DNA from: Gammaproteobacteria bacterium
GTDB lineage: Bacteria > Pseudomonadota > Gammaproteobacteria > Competibacterales > Competibacteraceae
DNA: 18,576 nucleotides
Assembly: GCA_003562535.1 (NCBI GenBank)
Contig: PWUP01000087.1
Location: 1-18,576 of the forward strand
Direction of reading: 5' to 3'
Both the position numbers and the translations under genes were made by a program. A model generated the notes under the pieces. The model worked only from the letters and a program-made list of their open reading frames with translations. It searched no databases and was not told the origin of the DNA. Shown here piece after piece: positions 13,932 through 18,576 of this stretch (its first letter is position 1; every line of letters starts with the position of its first letter).

Positions 13932-13938
13932 CCTCCTT
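13932..13938 (-). promoter_or_regulatory. Strong Shine-Dalgarno site for the pseudopilin gene
   Basis: AAGGAGG on the minus strand, 5 nt before the ATG at 13926. It fixes the start of the pseudopilin. Confidence 0.75.
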
Positions 13939-14007
13939 AAACCCAATCTGTTGAGCTTGGTTTTAAGTGTAGGAGTGTAGTAAGCCAATTGCCGGATTCA
14001 ACACCTC

Positions 14008-14049
14008 AACGCACAAAACAGCGCTGTCTCACATGCTGTTTTGTGCGTT
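14008..14049. repeat. Perfect 15-bp inverted repeat with 12-nt spacer
   Basis: AACGCACAAAACAGC (14008-14022) and its exact complement GCTGTTTTGTGCGTT (14035-14049) flank the spacer GCTGTCTCACAT. It lies in the 209-nt divergent gap between the pseudopilin and TRAP genes, about 82 nt upstream of the pseudopilin ATG and 35 nt upstream of the candidate TRAP -10 box. No T-run follows either side, so a simple terminator is unlikely. The left arm plus the spacer start also contains the smaller palindrome ACAGCGCTGT. It could be an operator for divergent control or a remnant of a small mobile repeat. Confidence 0.9.
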
Positions 14050-14059
14050 CCGAACTGAC

Positions 14060-14089
14060 TTGCTTGCGAGTACAGACAAACGGTATATT
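14060..14089 (+). promoter_or_regulatory. Candidate promoter for the TRAP operon
   Basis: TTGCTT (14060-14065) is followed after 18 nt by TATATT (14084-14089). The -10 box is good and the -35 box moderate. The leader of about 40 nt holds a small CCGAC/GTCGG hairpin (14101-14120). The perfect inverted repeat ends 11 nt before the -35 box, a position suited to regulation. Confidence 0.35.
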
Positions 14090-14135
14090 GCCGAGCTAAG
14101 CCGACCGAGCCGAGCGTCGGTATTGTGGATGATAA

Positions 14136-14672
14136 GTGGCAGGATACCAAAACGTCATGGTCTGTGTATTTTTAAAACTGGCGGCGCTGCTTGACCGCTT
14201 GGCGCGTGCCGTGTGCATGGGAGCCGCACTGCTGCTCACCGCCAGCGTACTCATCATCGTGACCCTGCGTTATGGGTTCGGCATGGGTTTTATCCAATTA
14301 CAGGATTTCGCTGCTTACGCCTTTGCCGTGTTAATGGTGTTCTGCGTACCGGTCGCCATGGCGCAAAACGCCCATGTGCGGGTTGAGGTGCTGTCGGAAC
14401 GTCTGCCACCGTTGTATTTACGCTGCGTTGATGGATTGGCTTTGCTGCTGTTTCTGTTGCCGGTATTTGGGCTGATCATCTGGGCGTGGTGGCCTGATCT
14501 GCGCTATGCCTGGCAGATCGGCGAGCGTTCGGTTGAGACCGGCGGATTGGGTGGGTTGTATCTGGTGAAAACGGCACTGCCGCTGGCCGCAGGACTGATG
14601 ATGGTACAAGGCATCGCTGTGTTGTTGCTTAGGGCAAAGCGCTCACAAGACCCGGCAGACCCGCGCTCATGA
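14136..14672 (+). CDS. dctQ: TRAP transporter small membrane subunit (DctQ family)
   Basis: A 178-residue protein with four hydrophobic helices, fitting the DctQ family (PF04290), which holds the large permease and the binding protein together. Typical features are the amphipathic LAALLDRLARAV start, the loop before helix 2 with LRYGFGMGF, PVAMAQNAHVRVEVLSERLP (AHVRVE is the family hallmark, residues about 82-87) and WQIGERSVETGG before the last helix. The start could be the GTG at 14136 or an ATG at 14157 (MVCVF); the GTG has GGATGA close upstream, the ATG an AGGA 12 nt away, and neither is decisive. The stop overlaps the dctM start as ATGA, so the two are coupled. Confidence 0.9.
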   Translation: MAGYQNVMVCVFLKLAALLDRLARAVCMGAALLLTASVLIIVTLRYGFGMGFIQLQDFAAYAFAVLMVFCVPVAMAQNAHVRVEVLSERLPPLYLRCVDGLALLLFLLPVFGLIIWAWWPDLRYAWQIGERSVETGGLGGLYLVKTALPLAAGLMMVQGIAVLLLRAKRSQDPADPRS

Positions 14673-16213
14673 CACCGGCGGAGTGGTTTTTACTGCTCAT
14701 GATCTTGGGGCTATTTGCCTGCATCCTCAGTGGCATGCCGGCCATGTTGGCGATTGCTGGTGTGCCTTTGGTGACAGCGGTTATCGCCAGCGGCTTTGGT
14801 GTGTTTGATCTCGGTTTCCTGAATTTCTTCCCCGCGCGGGTCTGGGGAATTATGTCCAACAGCCTGCTGATGGCGGTGCCTTTATTTTTGCTGATGGGGG
14901 TATTGCTGGACAAATCTCGGCTGGCGGAAGCCATGCTGGGCGTATTGGCGCGACTGGTGGGCGGATCGGCTCGGGGCATGGGGCTGTCTGTGCTGCTGTT
15001 CAGCGCCATGATTGCCGCCGCGACGGGGATTATTGGCGCTACCGTGGTGATGCTGGTACTGGTCAGTCTCAAACCCATGTTAGAAGCCGGAGTCGCGCCA
15101 CGGCAGGCGTCAGGGCTGATTTGCGCCTCAGGGACGCTGGGGCAAATCATCCCGCCTTCCATTCTGCTGGTATTGCTTGGCGATCAAATCGGCCATACTT
15201 ATCTGGAAGCCCAGCAGCGCGCGGGTAATTTTGCCCCGCAGCCGGTCTCAGTGGGTGATTTATTTGCCGGAGCCTTATTGCCAGGGTTGGTGCTGGTGGT
15301 GCTGTACGCGGTGTATTTGACGTTCAGCCTGCGTCCCCAACGCGGTGTCCCACCACCACCGCCGAATTTACGCCCCAACTGGCGCGAACTACTGTTCACT
15401 TTTCTGCCGCCCATGCTGCTGATTTTAGCGGTGTTGGGTTCCATCTTGGCGGGTATTGCCACCGCCACCGAAGCGGCTGGCATCGGCGCGGTGGGCGCTT
15501 TGTTACTCGCCGCCTATATGCAAACCACCAGCCACCACCAACGCACCCTGATTATTTGCTCAGGACTGGCGGCCTTTACTCTCGTGGCGTTGCGCATGGC
15601 CGGCCTGGGTCGCGCCGCACCCGGCAGTCCTGCCGGACTATTGGCGCTGGGAGCGGCGCTGTTGATTGCGGCCGGTACGCTGGCAGCCACTTGGCAATTA
15701 TGGCGCACCCGGCTGTTGCAAGCCGCACTGAGCGATACCATGAAAATCTCCGGCATGGTGTTTGGTATTGTGATTGCGGCCTCGCTACTGGCGCTGGTGT
15801 TCCGGGGGTTTGGCGGTGATCGCATCGTCATGGGGCTGCTGAGTGATATCCCCGGTGGGCAATGGGGGGCCCTGTTGCTGATTATGTTCGTGGTGTTTAT
15901 GCTGGGGTTTATTCTGGAAGCGGTGGAAATTATTTACATCGTCGTGCCGTTGCTCGGCCCGGCGATTCTGGCTACCGATGTCTCGCCCATCTGGTTTGCG
16001 GTGCTGCTAGCCATGAATCTCCAGACTTCGTTTCTCACCCCGCCGTTTGGTTTTGCGCTGTTTTATTACCGTTCAGCGGCACCTCGCTCGATTACCACCC
16101 CAGACATTTATCGCGGCGTGATGCCGTTTGTCGCGCTGCAATTACTGGCCTTGGCTATGGTCATCATCTGGCCCGATCTGGCCACCTGGCTGCCGACGCA
16201 TATTTTTGGATAG
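14669..16213 (+). CDS. dctM: TRAP transporter large permease (DctM family, long form)
   Basis: A 514-residue polytopic protein, the ion-coupled channel of a TRAP importer (PF06808). Family motifs are GTLGQIIPPSI at 155-165 and GIATATEAAGIGAVGA at 262-277, which lie in the two re-entrant hairpins. The usual DctM is about 430 residues; the extra length here falls at about 284-350, a segment with two added hydrophobic stretches (ALRMAGLGRAAPGSPAG between them). That long form is known for transporters annotated as mannitol/chloroaromatic or 2-oxoacid systems. It starts within the dctQ stop (ATGA) and is followed after 37 nt by the binding-protein gene. Transport is probably driven by Na+. Confidence 0.92.
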   Translation: MTPAEWFLLLMILGLFACILSGMPAMLAIAGVPLVTAVIASGFGVFDLGFLNFFPARVWGIMSNSLLMAVPLFLLMGVLLDKSRLAEAMLGVLARLVGGSARGMGLSVLLFSAMIAAATGIIGATVVMLVLVSLKPMLEAGVAPRQASGLICASGTLGQIIPPSILLVLLGDQIGHTYLEAQQRAGNFAPQPVSVGDLFAGALLPGLVLVVLYAVYLTFSLRPQRGVPPPPPNLRPNWRELLFTFLPPMLLILAVLGSILAGIATATEAAGIGAVGALLLAAYMQTTSHHQRTLIICSGLAAFTLVALRMAGLGRAAPGSPAGLLALGAALLIAAGTLAATWQLWRTRLLQAALSDTMKISGMVFGIVIAASLLALVFRGFGGDRIVMGLLSDIPGGQWGALLLIMFVVFMLGFILEAVEIIYIVVPLLGPAILATDVSPIWFAVLLAMNLQTSFLTPPFGFALFYYRSAAPRSITTPDIYRGVMPFVALQLLALAMVIIWPDLATWLPTHIFG

Positions 16214-16250
16214 TGACTTACCACCAAATCAAATAAAGAGGACACCTGAC

Positions 16251-17324
16251 ATGAAACGTAGAACCTTACTGGCCAGTGGCGCTGGACTGACCGCAGCAGC
16301 AGCCGCCACTCCCTTTGCCGCCCCGGCGATTGCCAGCGGGCGGGTACAGTGGAATATCGCCTCATCGTTTCCCGCTGCCGCGCCTGGGGTGGGCACCAAC
16401 GTCACCCGCTACGCCGAGCTGGTTAAACTGATGTCCGATGGGCGCATGGAATTAACGGTGTACGGCGCGGGGGAGCTGGTGCCGCCGTTTTCGGTGGAAG
16501 ACGCCGTGCAAGCTGGTAATGTGCCCGTAGGCCATGCCCCGCCCTACTACGCGGCGGGCAAAAATGCCTCATTACACTGGTTTACCGGTGTACCATTCGG
16601 CATGACCTCCAATGAGCACTATGCGTGGCTGCGCTGGGGCGGCGGTCAGGCTCTGTGGGATGATATTTATGCCCAACGCAATCTGAAGCCGTTTTATTCT
16701 GGTAACTCCAATACGCAATCCGGAGGCTGGTTTAAACGCCGCTTAAACAGTTTGGATGATTTGCGCGGCCTGAATATGCGCATTGCTGGGCTGGGTGCCG
16801 AGATGATGCGCAAACTCGGCGTCAATGCGGTACTGATGCCGGCTTCGGAGATTTTCCAAGCCCTGCAATCTGGGGCGATTGATGCGGCGGAATGGGTCGG
16901 CCCCATGCTGGATCAGGCGTTTGGTTTACAAAGAATTACCAATCTGTGTTATCTGCCCGCTTATGCTGAACCCGGAGCCGCAGTGTGTGTGATGTTCAAT
17001 AAAGACGCGTTTGCCGAACTGCCGGCCGATTTACAAGCCATTTGCGAACAAGCCGCTTCAGCCGCTGCTTTGGAAATGCAGGCGCAGTTTGATTATTACA
17101 ACGCCCAAGCCATGCAGAATCTCGCCGCAGGCGGGGTGGAATTTCTGCCCTTCCCAGAGGATATTGTGGTTGGCATGAGGGAGGCTTGGGCGCAGGTGCG
17201 CGCTGATCTGCGTGATCAACACGCCGATGTGGCGCGAGTACTGGAAAGCTATGATGCGTATTTTAATCATGCCCGCGTCTACAGCCGGGCGATGACCGAA
17301 CCGCTGCTGGCTGCGCGGGTTTAG
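16251..17324 (+). CDS. dctP: TRAP transporter substrate-binding protein (DctP/TakP-like), Tat signal
   Basis: A 357-residue periplasmic binding protein. The N-terminus MKRRTLLASGAG followed by an alanine-rich helix and APAIASG is a twin-arginine signal with cleavage near residue 29. The body follows the TAXI-unrelated DctP fold (PF03480): R177 in LNMRIAGLGAEM is the conserved carboxylate-binding arginine, and E214-W215 in DAAEWVGP match residues that bind pyruvate and cation in the 2-oxoacid protein TakP. A small 2-oxo- or hydroxy-acid substrate is therefore likely. I chose 16251 because GAGGA lies 8 nt upstream and the signal begins there; the open frame from 16128 lies inside dctM. The stop is 13 nt before the ABC ATPase gene. 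Confidence 0.92.
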   Translation: MKRRTLLASGAGLTAAAAATPFAAPAIASGRVQWNIASSFPAAAPGVGTNVTRYAELVKLMSDGRMELTVYGAGELVPPFSVEDAVQAGNVPVGHAPPYYAAGKNASLHWFTGVPFGMTSNEHYAWLRWGGGQALWDDIYAQRNLKPFYSGNSNTQSGGWFKRRLNSLDDLRGLNMRIAGLGAEMMRKLGVNAVLMPASEIFQALQSGAIDAAEWVGPMLDQAFGLQRITNLCYLPAYAEPGAAVCVMFNKDAFAELPADLQAICEQAASAAALEMQAQFDYYNAQAMQNLAAGGVEFLPFPEDIVVGMREAWAQVRADLRDQHADVARVLESYDAYFNHARVYSRAMTEPLLAARV

Positions 17325-17337
17325 GGGTTGGCTGCGC

Positions 17338-18348
17338 ATGAGCAGTGATCTAGTCACAGTCAGCGGTTTGTCGCGCACTTTCGATGTCTCGCGACCTTGG
17401 TTAAATCGAGTCTTAGAACGGCGCCCGCGCAGTTTTTTGCATGCGGTGCGTAAGGTGTCGTTCTCGATTCCCAAGGGGCAAACCTTTGCGCTGGTCGGTG
17501 AGTCCGGCTCCGGTAAATCCACGGTCGCCAAAATGGTGGTGGGGCTGCTCCAGCCCAGCGCCGGACGCATTCTGATCGATGGGGTGGATATGTGGCCACC
17601 TAAAGGCTCCAGTCGCAGCCAAAGCCAAGAGTTACGGCGGGTGCGCCGCCGAGTGCAGATGATTTTTCAAGACCCTTATGCCAGCCTTAATCCGCGCTGG
17701 CGTGTGGATAATATTATTGCCGAACCGATTCGTGCGTTTGGTTTGCTCGATAAGGATCGCGCCATTCGCATTCGGATCGGGGAATTATTGTCTTTAGTCG
17801 GTCTCGATCCACGTGATGGACGTAAGTACCCGCATGAATTTTCTGGTGGCCAACGGCAACGCATCTGCATCGCTCGCGCTTTGGCGACCAACCCGGAATT
17901 TTTGGTGTGCGATGAACCGACTTCCGCGCTGGATGTGTCGGTGCAGGCGCAAATTCTTAATCTGATGCGCGATCTGCAAGATCAGTTTAATCTGACGTAT
18001 TTATTGATCAGCCATGATTTAGCGGTGGTGCGGCACATGGCCAACCGCATTGGGGTCTTGTATTTGGGGCGGCTGGCCGAAGAGGCTCCGAGCAAAATGC
18101 TGTTCCATAAGCCGCGTCATCCCTACACGCGGATGCTGCTGGAGGCGGTGCCGGTCATCAGCGCTGAAATCCGCCAGCAGGTTCCGGTACAAGGTGAAAT
18201 TCCTAACCCCATCAATCCCCCTTCAGGTTGCACCTTCCACCCGCGCTGTCCTTTTGTTGAGCCGCGTTGTCGTGCTGAAGAGCCGGAATTGTGTCTGGAA
18301 AATGAGGCGGCTGTGGCGTGTCATGGTGTAGCCGAGGGCAGGATTTAA
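17338..18348 (+). CDS. Oligopeptide/dipeptide-type ABC transporter ATP-binding protein (OppF/DppF family), orphan
   Basis: A 336-residue ABC ATPase. Walker A is GESGSGKST (54-62, K60), the Q-loop is IFQDPYASLNPR (Q111), the signature is FSGGQ (168-172), Walker B is FLVCDEP with E193, and the switch histidine is H226 in ISHD. The C-terminal oligopeptide-type extension is complete, with the cysteine set C298, C304, C311, C319 and C328 (GCTFHPRCPF...RC...LC...AC), thought to bind an iron-sulfur cluster in related proteins. The first 40 residues include a basic stretch (VLERRPRSFLHAV) seen in the OppF/GsiA-like half. Its usual partners (OppA, OppB, OppC, OppD) are absent in the window; it starts 13 nt after dctP and is probably co-transcribed with the TRAP genes. 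Confidence 0.92.
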   Translation: MSSDLVTVSGLSRTFDVSRPWLNRVLERRPRSFLHAVRKVSFSIPKGQTFALVGESGSGKSTVAKMVVGLLQPSAGRILIDGVDMWPPKGSSRSQSQELRRVRRRVQMIFQDPYASLNPRWRVDNIIAEPIRAFGLLDKDRAIRIRIGELLSLVGLDPRDGRKYPHEFSGGQRQRICIARALATNPEFLVCDEPTSALDVSVQAQILNLMRDLQDQFNLTYLLISHDLAVVRHMANRIGVLYLGRLAEEAPSKMLFHKPRHPYTRMLLEAVPVISAEIRQQVPVQGEIPNPINPPSGCTFHPRCPFVEPRCRAEEPELCLENEAAVACHGVAEGRI

Positions 18349-18533
18349 CAGTAATTCCTATTATCAATACTGCGGACAGTTTTTGATGAAAACCTGTTAA
18401 GAATCGAGATAAGTTGCTTGTTAACCACCTTATTATACTAGCTTTATGCTAGCGATGCCCACCTTTTTTTCATTTTTTGCCCATTCGGCGGCAAAAAAAA
18501 TCGTCGGTTTGGCTAGTTTTGCAATTACCTCAT
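18349..18533. other. AT-rich non-coding stretch with homopolymer tracts and small inverted repeats
   Basis: After the ATPase stop the composition turns AT-rich. Visible structures are ACAG-T-TTTT/AAAA-C-CTGT (18376-18397, one mismatch), CTAGC/GCTAG around TTTAT (18439-18453) with seven T starting about 12 nt later, and TTTTTTGCC/GGCAAAAAA (18473-18498). The last has T before and A after the GC core, the reverse of an intrinsic terminator. The CTAGC hairpin is weak. A transcript end for the TRAP-ATPase operon probably lies here but no convincing terminator can be named. Confidence 0.5.
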
Positions 18534-18576
18534 ATGGCTGTGATTAAGCTGAGCAACAATACGGCCTTCGTTAAGA
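18534..18576 (+). CDS. Possible start of a further gene, cut by window edge
   Basis: ATG at 18534 opens a frame of 14 codons (MAVIKLSNNTAFVK) to the end of the window. It follows an AT-rich, promoter-like stretch, and base composition returns toward coding here. There is no Shine-Dalgarno. With so few codons this is only a suggestion; no family can be assigned. Confidence 0.3.
   Translation, partial: MAVIKLSNNTAFVK

Noticed and set aside
16128..16250. Extended N-terminus of the TRAP binding protein
   Set aside because: It lies within dctM in another frame; the ATG at 16251 has a ribosome site and begins a normal Tat signal.
18473..18498. Intrinsic terminator at the T/A inverted repeat
   Set aside because: The T-run precedes the stem and the A-run follows it on either strand, the reverse of a terminator.
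1..18576. CRISPR arrays, tRNA or rRNA genes, transposase genes
   Set aside because: I looked for regularly spaced repeats, tRNA-like arms and transposase motifs and found none.

Overview
The window looks like a chromosomal segment of a gammaproteobacterium. It is moderately GC-rich and packed with Gram-negative envelope genes: an Mla-type ABC transporter with an MCE protein and outer-membrane lipoprotein, a FimT/GspH pseudopilin and a TRAP transporter. A Thiotrichales- or Competibacter-like source is possible, but that is only an impression. No rRNA, tRNA, CRISPR array or transposase gene is visible.

Layout. (1) 1-6571, minus strand: a tightly overlapping operon beginning with a HAD-family nucleotidase-like gene (stop and start fused as TGATG), followed by mrpE, mrpF, mrpG, a stand-alone DUF4040/MbhD-like subunit, an MbhE-MnhB fusion, mrpC and three NuoL/M/N-type antiporter-like subunits. 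The last of these runs off the left edge. This is an Mrp/Mbh-type membrane cation-proton antiport module in which the MrpA C-terminal domains are separate proteins. (2) 6656-9025, minus: a penicillin-acylase-family N-terminal-nucleophile hydrolase. (3) 9134-10684, plus: a single protein fusing a PIN-like domain to a WbpE-like DegT/DnrJ/EryC1 sugar aminotransferase. (4) 10681-13018, minus: an Mla-like ABC ATPase, an MCE substrate-binding protein and an auxiliary lipoprotein, with no permease gene. (5) 13037-13350, plus: a compact structured non-coding element that I interpret as an ORF-less IscB-type omegaRNA (HEARO), lodged between the ATPase gene and a pseudopilin gene. (6) 13366-13926, minus: the pseudopilin. 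(7) 14136-17324, plus: a complete tripartite TRAP transporter, followed after 13 nt by an OppF/DppF-type ATPase (17338-18348) with no partner subunits. (8) 18349-18576: an AT-rich tail with homopolymer tracts and possibly the first codons of another gene.

How the parts work together. The left operon should form one large inner-membrane complex moving Na+ or K+ against protons. The Mla-like genes would move lipids between membranes but need a permease from elsewhere. The TRAP genes should take up a small organic acid (2-oxoacid-like, judging from the binding protein's EWVGP motif).

The most interesting items are the omegaRNA-like element with no nuclease gene (its 5' flank, the presumptive guide, abuts the start of the ATPase gene), the PIN-aminotransferase fusion, the antiporter-like subunit lacking the canonical TM5 glutamate, and a perfect 15-bp inverted repeat between the pseudopilin and TRAP genes.
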